Source of the DNA: an uncultured Ignavibacteriota bacterium
GTDB taxonomy: Bacteria; Bacteroidota; Ignavibacteria; UBA10030; UBA8401
NCBI GenBank assembly: GCA_903861125.1
Contig: CAIOTF010000018.1
Location: 1-64,000 of the forward strand
DNA: 64,000 nt
Reading direction: 5' to 3'
Shown here: positions 29,815 through 38,523 of the stretch, piece after piece
Layout: the number at the start of each line of letters is the position of its first letter
Numbering within the stretch: the first letter of the stretch is position 1
The notes under the pieces: generated by a model
What the model saw: only the letters and a program-made list of their open reading frames with translations
What the model was told of the DNA's origin: nothing
The model's database searches: none
Translations under genes and position numbers: made by a program

Positions 29815-32118
29815 TTACTTACGGATCACGGCAATTTTCGCCGATCCCACCTGATCGCCGGCCCTGTTGTGCACCACGATGATATACACACCGCTTGCGA
29901 CCGTTCTTCCTTCGCTGTCTTTACAATCCCAGAATGCCCTGCCTCCGCCTTGAGCAGGAAATTGCTTAATCATTTTCCCGTTCAGCGCCAGTACCTTAAT
30001 GGTACTTTCGTCGACCAGACCGCGGATCTCAACAGTCGAATGGCCCGGAAGATAAACCGGATTTGGCGCAAGGTCAATCGAAGAAAATGAATTATTTGCG
30101 GCAACAGCGGCGATCTCAACACCGGAGAGTCCTTTTTCCGTGCCAAAATACGCGATCCCTTTTTTGGTATCGAAAGCAATCGAAATTACATTGTCATCCA
30201 GCATCTTCCCGCCGGAGAGTTCCACATTGTATTGCTGAAGAAGCTGCGTTCCATCCGGCGACAGCACGAACACACCGGTGGATGTAGCGACCCATTTATT
30301 ATTCAGCGGATCAACGGCTATGCAATTGATATTCTGATCACGCACCGCTCCGAGGAATACTTTTGAAACCCGTACTTTGGGATTGCTCACGTCCGTGATA
30401 ATCGTTATTCCTATTCCTGTGCCGATCCAGAGATCACCGTCCTTATCGACCACCATTGTCTCTGTCTGCAAATTAGTCACTCCGTCCTCTTCGGCAATGG
30501 TTCCCCAACCTCCCGGCGTCGATCCCGGAAGAATTTTTGCATCGTTGAAATATGCAATTGTGGGAGAATTTGCTGCCCGGCCATGCACGGCATTGATGAA
30601 CCACTTTGTCTGGTTTTGATCGATGACGATGCCGTGCATAAATGACGGTGAAGTGCCGTACGGCGATCCGGGGAATGATTCCCACGAAGAATCCGGTTTC
30701 ATTTTCCACAGCACTCTGTTATTATCGACGGAAAGAAAACTTGATACCCAAACATTACCGGATCTGTCCGTAGCTACTTTAGATGGTACAATATACGATG
30801 GAAGTCCTAAACCGTCGCTGCGCACCAAACCAATAAGACCGGGATTTGAATAATTGAAACACTTAACGACTTCACCGTTTCCATTCACCAGAATCAATCC
30901 TTCTCCCCATGTGCTGATCCACTTTGAATTATTCGGACCGAGTGAAACGGCAAAACAATCGTTGTTCAATAATGCGGGGGTATTCGCGGTCGTATAATTT
31001 CTCCACTTCGTTCCGTCAAAACTGTAAAATCCGTATCCGCTGTTGTACTGCCCGGACGCTGACCAAAGGACTCCTTTTTCATCCATCACCAATTGATAGA
31101 AGGCGTTCGAATTCGGACCGTTGGGAAAATAGAGATCCCAAGTGGATGAGTTTTTCAGTGTCCCTACTCCGTTCGTCTCAAAACCCAAAAAGATCTTTCC
31201 GTTCAATACCGTGCCGCTTGAAACCGATGCGGGAATGGACGCTGAAATTACCGAGATAACGCTATTCGCGTTCAATGATTTCACCGTGCTGCCTTCAATA
31301 AACAACAGCGCTGTATCGGTGACAGAGAATATTTTTACACCCGATGTTATTCCGGCGACCGGGATCCAGTTATTGTTTTGGAATTTCAGCAAGCCGCTTG
31401 CCGCCGAGAGGAAAAGATTTCCGTTGAATTGGAAGAGTGCATTCCCCGTTGTTATCGGCGAAACGACCTCCCACGACTCTGGTGCTGCAAGGTTCGTTGA
31501 CGAAGCTTTTGATGAAACGATCCCTGAATTTGTTGCCGCAAAAACTCTGTTCTGGAAAAGGACCACCGAAGAAACGTTCGGCTGTATCACTGTACTGGTG
31601 ATTTTCGGATCGCCAAAACTTGTATAAGTGTCTGAAAATTCAAATTTCGAGGCTGAAAACACCGCTATTCCAAATGCGGTTGCTATATAGATCTTATCGC
31701 CGGACCGATGGAGACCGTTGATCGCTCTGTTCGACTTTCCCGATAACGCTACATCAGTGATATATCTCCAGGTGGACCGCTTTGAATCGTACACATCAAT
31801 ATAACCGGACTGGTGTCCGATCCATACCAGACCTGTTGAATCTGTGATCAACGAAGTAACATTATTCGTGGAAAGGCCATCTGAGTTGACAAATTTTTGG
31901 TAGGTAGAATCAGAGGGATCGAAGCGGAAAACGCCGCCGGAGGTGGCAGCCCAGACCGTTTTCCCGTCCGAAGCAACAGAGCGGACACTCTTCATTGACG
32001 TATAATTCTTCCAAACGCCGATACCGGCAACACTCTCATGCGAGAAGAACACCAACGAAAAAACCAGTATTAAACCAAATGACCAGCGACTCATCATCAA
32101 AACTATCCCAGCACGCAT
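29815..32118 (-). CDS. PorZ-like two-propeller protein with T9SS C-terminal domain
   Basis: 767 residues. A signal peptide (about 1-32) precedes two β-propeller regions made of two-component-regulator-type repeats, such as GKTVWAATSGGVFRFD, TGLVWIGHQSG and DGDLWIGTGIGITII. They fill residues 35-670. A C-terminal sorting domain (about 675-767) contains LAPNPVYLPGHSTVEIRG and ASGVYIIVV. Length and order match PorZ, a T9SS attachment-complex component that helps anchor cargo to surface lipopolysaccharide in Porphyromonas gingivalis. The match is by architecture only. AAAGGAGG lies 8 nt before the ATG. Confidence 0.75.
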   Translation of the reverse strand: MRAGIVLMMSRWSFGLILVFSLVFFSHESVAGIGVWKNYTSMKSVRSVASDGKTVWAATSGGVFRFDPSDSTYQKFVNSDGLSTNNVTSLITDSTGLVWIGHQSGYIDVYDSKRSTWRYITDVALSGKSNRAINGLHRSGDKIYIATAFGIAVFSASKFEFSDTYTSFGDPKITSTVIQPNVSSVVLFQNRVFAATNSGIVSSKASSTNLAAPESWEVVSPITTGNALFQFNGNLFLSAASGLLKFQNNNWIPVAGITSGVKIFSVTDTALLFIEGSTVKSLNANSVISVISASIPASVSSGTVLNGKIFLGFETNGVGTLKNSSTWDLYFPNGPNSNAFYQLVMDEKGVLWSASGQYNSGYGFYSFDGTKWRNYTTANTPALLNNDCFAVSLGPNNSKWISTWGEGLILVNGNGEVVKCFNYSNPGLIGLVRSDGLGLPSYIVPSKVATDRSGNVWVSSFLSVDNNRVLWKMKPDSSWESFPGSPYGTSPSFMHGIVIDQNQTKWFINAVHGRAANSPTIAYFNDAKILPGSTPGGWGTIAEEDGVTNLQTETMVVDKDGDLWIGTGIGITIITDVSNPKVRVSKVFLGAVRDQNINCIAVDPLNNKWVATSTGVFVLSPDGTQLLQQYNVELSGGKMLDDNVISIAFDTKKGIAYFGTEKGLSGVEIAAVAANNSFSSIDLAPNPVYLPGHSTVEIRGLVDESTIKVLALNGKMIKQFPAQGGGRAFWDCKDSEGRTVASGVYIIVVHNRAGDQVGSAKIAVIRK

Positions 32119-32186
32119 ACGAAAGCCTCCTTTATTATTTCCGATACGATAAGAGTATCAAAGAGTCTTTCGCGCTTTCCTTTTTA

Positions 32187-32681
32187 TTATGAAGCAAACT
32201 GTGAAAAAAGATTCGACATCTCAATTGCGCCGAGCGCAGCATCGTACCCTTTATTGCCTACACTTCCCCCTGCACGTTCCATTGCTTGTTCAAACGTATC
32301 CGTTGTCAAGACGCCGAACAGTACCGGCAGTCCGCGTTCATGCGAAACCTGACCGATACCCCGTGCACATTCCTGACAGATATACTCAAAATGAGGCGTT
32401 TCGCCGCGTATAACGGCACCCAGACAAATAACCGCGTCGTATTTTTTTTGTTTTGTGACGAACGAAGCAACCTGGGGAAGTTCGTATGCACCGGGACAAT
32501 GAAATACATCCACATCGGCCGCACCATTCTTCCGAAGACACTGCAGGGCGCCGTCGAGCAATTTTTGCGTTACTGCTTTATTGAATGCACTGACAACGAT
32601 CGCGAATTTTTTATCGTCCGCACGAAGAGCACCTTCAAAGACACGCGGGGAAACTTCGGTAGCTATGTTCTGCAGATTCAA
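32187..32681 (-). CDS. ribH: 6,7-dimethyl-8-ribityllumazine synthase
   Basis: 164 residues. It catalyses the penultimate step of riboflavin synthesis. Conserved blocks are PGAYELPQVA, CLGAVIRGETPHFEYI (with the catalytic His of the HFEY segment) and FGVLTTDTFEQAMERAGG. The start is TTG at 32681 with AGAGGA upstream. It follows the PHP gene by 13 nt. No other rib genes are in the window. Confidence 0.94.
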   Translation of the reverse strand: MNLQNIATEVSPRVFEGALRADDKKFAIVVSAFNKAVTQKLLDGALQCLRKNGAADVDVFHCPGAYELPQVASFVTKQKKYDAVICLGAVIRGETPHFEYICQECARGIGQVSHERGLPVLFGVLTTDTFEQAMERAGGSVGNKGYDAALGAIEMSNLFSQFAS

Positions 32682-32694
32682 CGTCCTCTACCTG

Positions 32695-33525
32695 TTATGG
32701 GTTGTTGGAGAAAAGCCGGTGTTTCATCATATTCACTTGGACTTCATCAATATAATAATTTCCAAGTACTTCATCATCATTTTTTTTGCCGCCGTGAAAA
32801 TCCGAACCACCGCTTTCCAGCAGGAAATACTCATTCACCACGCCGCGATAGTACAGCGTATGGCTTTGCTGGTGCGACGGATGGATCACTTCGATTCCGT
32901 CCAGACCGGATTTTATCGTTTGCTGAAGCAATTCTTCTGTAGTGTACCGGCCCGGATGAGCAAGAAACGATAATCCGCCGGACGATGAGATCAGTTTGAT
33001 CGCATCGGTCAAGGTGAGCTGGAATTTTTTTTCGTAGGCCGGTCCGCCGTTGCCGATGAACCGTTCGAACGCCTGCTGATAGTTATCAATATATCCTTTT
33101 TCGACCAAGGCCGACGCAATATGCGGCCGTCCGACCGCACCCTTTCCGGCTCTCTCCATCACTGTTTCCAGCTTCAATGGAACATTGATGTTGTTCAATT
33201 TTGCAACGATCCGTTCCGCACGCTTAACGCGTTCGCGGCGAAAAAATTCAAGATACTCCAACAGATTGGGATTTGTGTAATCAACAAAATATCCGAGGAT
33301 ATGAACATCTTTATCGTCTACGAGTGCGCTGAGTTCGACGCCGGGAATTACTTCCACTCCGAATTCTTTTCCATATTCTATTGCATCGGGAAATGCTTCA
33401 ACACTGTCATGATCCGTGATACTGATAATCGACAGACCTTTTTGTTTGCACTTTTTGATCAATTCATACGGTGAGAACACGCCATCCGAAAAAGTTGTAT
33501 GCGTGTGTAAGTCTGCTTTTACCAT
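32695..33525 (-). CDS. PHP-domain metal-dependent phosphoesterase
   Basis: 276 residues. The opening DLHTHTTFSDG and the ITDHDSVEAFPDA and VIPGVELSA segments give the metal ligands of the PHP fold. FLAHPGRY and SGGSDFHGGK supply later ones. The size fits the RNase AM/YciV-type nucleoside 3',5'-bisphosphate phosphatases rather than polymerase PHP domains; the exact substrate is not clear. It is 18 nt downstream of the Crp/Fnr gene and 13 nt upstream of ribH. Confidence 0.88.
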   Translation of the reverse strand: MVKADLHTHTTFSDGVFSPYELIKKCKQKGLSIISITDHDSVEAFPDAIEYGKEFGVEVIPGVELSALVDDKDVHILGYFVDYTNPNLLEYLEFFRRERVKRAERIVAKLNNINVPLKLETVMERAGKGAVGRPHIASALVEKGYIDNYQQAFERFIGNGGPAYEKKFQLTLTDAIKLISSSGGLSFLAHPGRYTTEELLQQTIKSGLDGIEVIHPSHQQSHTLYYRGVVNEYFLLESGGSDFHGGKKNDDEVLGNYYIDEVQVNMMKHRLFSNNP

Positions 33526-33543
33526 TGTTCTGTCAGCCGTATT

Positions 33544-34227
33544 TTAAGAGTGCAATGTTTTAAAGTTTTCATAATCATTAATTATTAATTTGCTTCCCTG
33601 CAGCTGCAGATATCCTTTTTTAATGAATTTGTGAATCATTCGCGAGATTGTTTCACGCGATGTACCGGCCATATTCGCAAGATCCTGCTGCAACGGCAGT
33701 TCGTCGATCTCAACTTTTCCTTTACGAAACACACCAACATCGTCGGCAAGCTGCAGCACCACATTGGCCACGCGGCCGGCCGCATCCTTCAACGACAAAC
33801 TTTTGATCTGCGCATCCGCTTTACGCAAGCGTCCAGTTAATTCGCGGAGAAGTCCGATCGAAACGGAAGGATAATCGGTTAGTGATTTAAGGAAATCGCC
33901 GCGATGGATCATGAACAGTTCCGACTTCGCTGTCGCCAAGACACTTGCAGATCGTGTGGAACCATCGAGAATCGCCATCTCACCAAAGAAATCACTTTCG
34001 CCAAGAATCGACAAAATGACCTCTCTTCCGTCGTCATCCATTCTTACGATTTTAACTTTTCCGGTAATGATTACAAAAAGAGCTGCACCGGTCTCTTCTT
34101 CTAAAAGGATGATGCTGCCTTTTTTATATTTTTTGCGGACACCAAGTGCGGCAATATGCTCCAGATCTTTATCGCTTAATTCACTGAAAATAGGCACATT
34201 TCGAAGGACATCGATTTCTTCTGACAT
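33544..34227 (-). CDS. Crp/Fnr-family transcriptional regulator
   Basis: 227 residues. An N-terminal cyclic-nucleotide-binding β-roll (about 10-125) includes the phosphate-cassette-like LGESDFFGEMAILDGSTRSAS. A C-terminal winged helix-turn-helix (about 150-220) contains QQDLANMAGTSRETISRMIHK, the recognition region. No Fnr-type N-terminal cysteine cluster is present, so it is more Crp-like than Fnr-like. GGGAG lies 7 nt before the ATG. It heads a probable crp-PHP-ribH transcript. Confidence 0.93.
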   Translation of the reverse strand: MSEEIDVLRNVPIFSELSDKDLEHIAALGVRKKYKKGSIILLEEETGAALFVIITGKVKIVRMDDDGREVILSILGESDFFGEMAILDGSTRSASVLATAKSELFMIHRGDFLKSLTDYPSVSIGLLRELTGRLRKADAQIKSLSLKDAAGRVANVVLQLADDVGVFRKGKVEIDELPLQQDLANMAGTSRETISRMIHKFIKKGYLQLQGSKLIINDYENFKTLHS

Positions 34228-34324
34228 GGTACCACTCCCGAAAGTAGGTTGGATAAATACGACTAAACTGCGTCAATATAGAGCCTGTTGTGATGAAAGT
34301 CAAGAAAGGAGGAAAAACAAAAAA

Positions 34325-35602
34325 TCACCTGAACAAGTATATATTTTTATCTTCGGCAGCAATAACAAGTGAATTTTTCCACACGAGCAGCGTTGTTTTG
34401 ATACGGCTTTCGAAATTATGCTTCCACAGAACCGATCCGTCGACCGGTGATAGAGCATACACATGCTGATCCAATGAAGCGACAAATATTGCCGCCGGTG
34501 TAATGACGGGGGTTGTATTGATAGCATTTTTAGACTGAAACTTCCATTTAAGCGATCCATCGGATATTGAAAACGCCGAGAGAGAACCGTCAAGCGAAGA
34601 TTCATACACAACATCGCCGGCAACAGCCGGTGCCGACATAAGTTTATTTCCGATAAATATTTTTTTATCCGGCACGCCCGTCTTTACATCGATGATATAA
34701 AGACAGGAATCGCGGGAAGCAACAAAAAGTTTTCCGCGGTATGCCGTTAATCCGGCAATGACAGCATTGTTTGTTCCATACTTCCACCGAACTGTCCCGG
34801 TATTTTTTTCTAACGCGAACACCGTTCCTTTTATGTTTGCACAAAAAAGAAGTTCGCCCAAGATGCACGGCGATGACCTGATAGGATCTCCGGTATCGAA
34901 TGTCCATTTTTTTGTGCCGTACGCAGCCTCAAGACAATACAATTTCCCGTCCAGACTTGCGGCGTAGAGAAGCGAATCATCGACCATGGGGGACGATGCA
35001 ACTCCCCCGATATTTTTGGACCACCGGATTTCCCCGCTCTCCGTATTGATAGAAAGAAGACTCTCATTGGTCGATTCGGTACCGACGATAAGATATTTCT
35101 TAAAAAGAACTGGTGAAGAAGAAACGGGTGAAAATGTTTTCATGTAACTGATCATTTTTCCGGTTTCCATATTTACCGCGTGAACATCACCCTGCAGCGT
35201 TCCCATAAACAATACATTTCCGGCAACGACCGGTGAACCGTTTCCGAATCCGGCAGAGGCATCATACTCCCACACACTGTTTAGTGGAAATGAGAATGAC
35301 GATGAATCAGTAAATTCGCGGGAAGGAGTCCTTCCGAACATCGGCACATCAGAAGGCGACGAGGTCAACGGAGTACGTAATTTAAGTGTTGATGCACAAC
35401 TGCTTAATAAAAAAACCAGTATTCCTATGGAAAGGTGTCGAAGTGATCTAATGAATTGAGACTTTCGAAAAATTTGTTGTCCTTTATTATTTCGAGTGGA
35501 GCCCCGAGGGGGCAAGTGAAAAATCTCACGGCAACGAGTCAAGAAAAAAGCGAGATTCCTCTTGATGGCTATGCCGTGAAAAATATTTTTTTGTTCGTTC
35601 AC
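34325..35602 (-). CDS. Lipoprotein with PQQ-type β-propeller (BamB-like); start uncertain
   Basis: The reliable part is about residues 52-425. A lipoprotein signal HLSIGILVFLLSSC, whose Cys is the lipidation site, is followed by seven or so PQQ repeats such as GSLKWKFQ and GSVLWKHNF. The fold matches BamB, the lipoprotein of the outer-membrane assembly complex, but PQQ propellers have many roles. The first ~50 codons from GTG at 35602 are the translation of a dispersed repeat (35475-35585), with no conserved sequence. No ATG, GTG or TTG lies between repeat and signal; an ATT preceded by AAAGGA within the repeat's edge is one possibility. Confidence 0.7.
   Translation of the reverse strand: MNEQKNIFHGIAIKRNLAFFLTRCREIFHLPPRGSTRNNKGQQIFRKSQFIRSLRHLSIGILVFLLSSCASTLKLRTPLTSSPSDVPMFGRTPSREFTDSSSFSFPLNSVWEYDASAGFGNGSPVVAGNVLFMGTLQGDVHAVNMETGKMISYMKTFSPVSSSPVLFKKYLIVGTESTNESLLSINTESGEIRWSKNIGGVASSPMVDDSLLYAASLDGKLYCLEAAYGTKKWTFDTGDPIRSSPCILGELLFCANIKGTVFALEKNTGTVRWKYGTNNAVIAGLTAYRGKLFVASRDSCLYIIDVKTGVPDKKIFIGNKLMSAPAVAGDVVYESSLDGSLSAFSISDGSLKWKFQSKNAINTTPVITPAAIFVASLDQHVYALSPVDGSVLWKHNFESRIKTTLLVWKNSLVIAAEDKNIYLFR
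35475..35585. repeat. Dispersed palindromic repeat, copy 1
   Basis: Begins GTTGTCCTTTATTATTTCGAG, carries GAGCCCCGAGGGGGCAAGTGA, and has a right half with GAGATTCCTC...GATGGCTATGCCG. The second copy at 44975-45100 has the same parts in the same order. The two halves are imperfectly complementary (AATCTC against GAGATT), so it can fold as a hairpin. It occupies the 5' region of the PQQ lipoprotein reading frame. It looks like a small non-autonomous repeat without a transposase. Confidence 0.6.
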
Positions 35603-38421
35603 TAAAAATCCCAGCCGAAGAAAAATTGATAGAACAATCCTTTTTGAAAATCGTTGAACTCATTGATGATCCGTTTGCCGACATCATACCGAAGCACCAA
35701 TACGCCGCCGATGTTCCACCGCACTCCCATTCCGACGCTTCCCAGCGTTGTCCGGTAGATATTGTCCCAGGCGGAACCGGCATCGAAGAATGCCGCGGCG
35801 CGGAACGAACCGAGACCGAAATTAGCAAACGGAAATTTGATGGCCAGCTGATCGACGAACGGAAACCGGAATTCGTGACTCATGATCCACAATTTTTTCC
35901 CGCGGATGGACCATCGGGGCCAACCGCGCAAATCCCAGCTTCCCCCCATAAAATATCTTCGCGCTTCCTGACCTTCGTTCATCATTACCGTAAAGCGCGA
36001 TGCGAGCGCTGTGCGATCGCTCATTCTATTGTATACCCTGTAATCGGCGATCGCCGTATAGTAACCGACATTGCCGAATTGAACATCCTGCGTATAGGCA
36101 ACGGTTGTTGTAAAACGGGAACCATCAATGGGACCGGTCTGCATCCACAGCGAATTATCGTGAACGAAGGTGAACGAATTGGAAAGGATCAGTGCCTTGC
36201 GCGGATGAAGATTGATAAAATTATCTTTGTCCGAATTGCTGAAACTGATTCCCCCTTCTATCCGTTGGAATTTTGAAAGCGGATAACTCAAAACAAAATA
36301 TCCGCCAAAACTCCGCTCATAATAGAACAGGTCCGGATCGGTAAGATCGTACCGCCGTCCGGCAAAATGGAAGATACCGGTTGCAAAATTCATCCGCTGG
36401 GCCAGCGAAACGCGCGTTACAGCAAGATTGAAACTTTCAAGAAATTCATCCGATGCTTGAGCATTGTTATAGAGTAAAAAATAATACTGATCGTTTCCGA
36501 GCACATCGCTTACGGCAAGTGCGGCGCCACCGGATGTTCCGAACACTGGATCGGTTGAGACCTGACTTTGTGCAATATCCAGCGAATATTCGCCCTGATA
36601 CTGCTCGAATTTCACTAATGAATCCGACTGGATCATCTTGGGCTGCCACGATGCATTCGATGTGGGAAGCAGGAACTGACGTTGTGTTGAAGATGAATCG
36701 ATGATAACCGATGCCTTCGGCAGGGTGTAAATTCTGAAGCTGTAGTTTTCAAAGCCGGAAAACAGAATTTCATCGCCATCGGTCCAGCGGGGATCGAACG
36801 CGGCGCCGGTATAATGGGTCACCTTGGTCATTGCCGATCCGGTTTTGCCGATCTGCCGTACCGGAATACTCCAAATATTCTGCGCACCGTCTTGGTTGGA
36901 GACAAACGTCAGATATTTTCCATCCGGTGAAAATGAAGGGGAAAAATAATTTTCTTTCCCGTATGTAACGGCGGAAATATCCCCGGTCTGTACGTTGATG
37001 CTGAACAAATTGTATACATCTGCCCGGTCGAAATTGGATCGGTCAGAACTGAAGATAATCGTTTGTTTCCCGGGAGACCACACCGGATCACGATCATCAT
37101 ACGAATCGTTCGTCAAGCGGCGCAATTCCTCGCGCGTGAAATCGTACACATAGAGATCCATTCGGCCGGATTTATCGTTTGCTGCGAAGGTGATCCTCTT
37201 CCCGTCGTCGGACCAACTCGGCGATGCATAGACAACGAGCTCCGGAAATTGAAGTGTGCGGACAAGTTCATTCTTCTTCACGTCAAATAAATGCAGCGCA
37301 TCCGTTTCACCTTTTTTTGTCACAAACGCCAGGATCCCTTCCTTCGAAATATCCATTTTGCTCTGGAAGACGTGGAACGACTCGAACTCATCGTTCTTTT
37401 CTCCCTGAAGAACGAGCTGCGGTTCACGATCTGCTTTCAATTCATTGTTGAGATCAATTTTGTAGATGGATGTATAACCGGTATGATTGCCGATAAAATA
37501 TACTTCACGCGCCGTATCATTCCGGAAGAAAACCGGTTTGGTATTAAATCCTTTTTTTACTACCGTTGTAGATACCTGACTTGTAAAATCGCTTGCCGAC
37601 AGTACGGGATAATATTTTTTCTTAAAAGCATAGATCCATTCTTCGTCAAGTTCCTTATAATCCTTACCGATCGTCGCCTTCATCACTTCGCTGAATGAGG
37701 AACTCCGCCAATAATTCTCCAGCAGCAGCATAATCCGCTCTTCACCGTATTTCTCTTCGATGTATTTCAAAATGTACTGACCTTGTTTATACATCAGAAA
37801 TGTGCCGTAGATCGTTTCCATATTTTGAAGCGGAACGATGTAATTGTTCAACACTCCGTCGCGGATCAGCATTTCGGACTGATCGTCCGCTTCGGTGGAC
37901 CAGACTTCGGCAAGACCTTCGGTGAACCAGAGCGGAGGCATCCTGTCCTGCGGCAGGCGATGATCAATAAGCACTCTGGCAACTTTACTGTGCATGAATA
38001 CGTGAACAAGTTCGTGCCGGATAACGTGGCGGAAACGAGAAAGCGAACCGTCCGCAGGAATAACAACGCGTCCTTTCATGAATTCGAAAAAACCGCCGAC
38101 TCCTTCCGGGATGAATCCGCCGGTGGTATTCGTCTGTTCAAAATGAAGATGGGAAGAATAAAAAATCAGCGGAACGCGGTTGTTGAGAGAGTGATTGAAT
38201 CTACTTTCGAGCTGCTTGTATGCTTCCTCCGCAAAGAATGCTCCTTGCCGGGCAAGTTCTTTCATCTCAGGATAATAATAAATATCGAAATGTTCCGTGC
38301 GGAGAATCTGCCAGTCAAATTCTGTGTATTGCACCTTATTATGGCCGAAGTACGAGAATTGAGCTGCGAGCGGAAGTGTGCAAATGCAGAAAACAATAGT
38401 ATGGAAAATTTTTCGCCGCAT
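35602..38421 (-). CDS. Outer-membrane fusion: gluzincin metallopeptidase, TolB-like propeller and Omp85-like barrel
   Basis: 939 residues. After a signal peptide (about 1-20) comes a peptidase-MA-like domain. Its zinc site is HELVH at 136-140 and the third ligand probably Glu168 in WFTEGLAE. Residues about 300-610 hold WD40/TolB repeats (PSWSDDGKRITFAAND, PVWSPGKQTIIFSSDRS, PSFSPDGKYLTFVSNQD). The last ~330 residues are β-strands with GGSWDLRGW (the Omp85 loop-6 motif position) and AAFFDAGSAW, ending in a terminal Phe. It is probably a barrel in the outer membrane with a periplasmic or surface protease and sensor. The stop TAG overlaps the following GTG. Confidence 0.82.
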   Translation of the reverse strand: MRRKIFHTIVFCICTLPLAAQFSYFGHNKVQYTEFDWQILRTEHFDIYYYPEMKELARQGAFFAEEAYKQLESRFNHSLNNRVPLIFYSSHLHFEQTNTTGGFIPEGVGGFFEFMKGRVVIPADGSLSRFRHVIRHELVHVFMHSKVARVLIDHRLPQDRMPPLWFTEGLAEVWSTEADDQSEMLIRDGVLNNYIVPLQNMETIYGTFLMYKQGQYILKYIEEKYGEERIMLLLENYWRSSSFSEVMKATIGKDYKELDEEWIYAFKKKYYPVLSASDFTSQVSTTVVKKGFNTKPVFFRNDTAREVYFIGNHTGYTSIYKIDLNNELKADREPQLVLQGEKNDEFESFHVFQSKMDISKEGILAFVTKKGETDALHLFDVKKNELVRTLQFPELVVYASPSWSDDGKRITFAANDKSGRMDLYVYDFTREELRRLTNDSYDDRDPVWSPGKQTIIFSSDRSNFDRADVYNLFSINVQTGDISAVTYGKENYFSPSFSPDGKYLTFVSNQDGAQNIWSIPVRQIGKTGSAMTKVTHYTGAAFDPRWTDGDEILFSGFENYSFRIYTLPKASVIIDSSSTQRQFLLPTSNASWQPKMIQSDSLVKFEQYQGEYSLDIAQSQVSTDPVFGTSGGAALAVSDVLGNDQYYFLLYNNAQASDEFLESFNLAVTRVSLAQRMNFATGIFHFAGRRYDLTDPDLFYYERSFGGYFVLSYPLSKFQRIEGGISFSNSDKDNFINLHPRKALILSNSFTFVHDNSLWMQTGPIDGSRFTTTVAYTQDVQFGNVGYYTAIADYRVYNRMSDRTALASRFTVMMNEGQEARRYFMGGSWDLRGWPRWSIRGKKLWIMSHEFRFPFVDQLAIKFPFANFGLGSFRAAAFFDAGSAWDNIYRTTLGSVGMGVRWNIGGVLVLRYDVGKRIINEFNDFQKGLFYQFFFGWDF

Positions 38422-38523
38422 AATATGTCTGTGTTGAGAGCTACAGTTTGGCGGGAAACGATGTTCCTGGACAATTATTTCCCGTCCCCGACAGGATGCC
38501 GGGAACGGGAACAGTGGACGATA

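Noticed and set aside
38432-38523. GC-rich hairpin CCCGTTCCCG/CGGGGACGGG after the isomerase gene as a terminator
   Set aside because: The stem is good, but on the minus strand it is followed by AAATAATT rather than a T-run, so it was not listed as a terminator.
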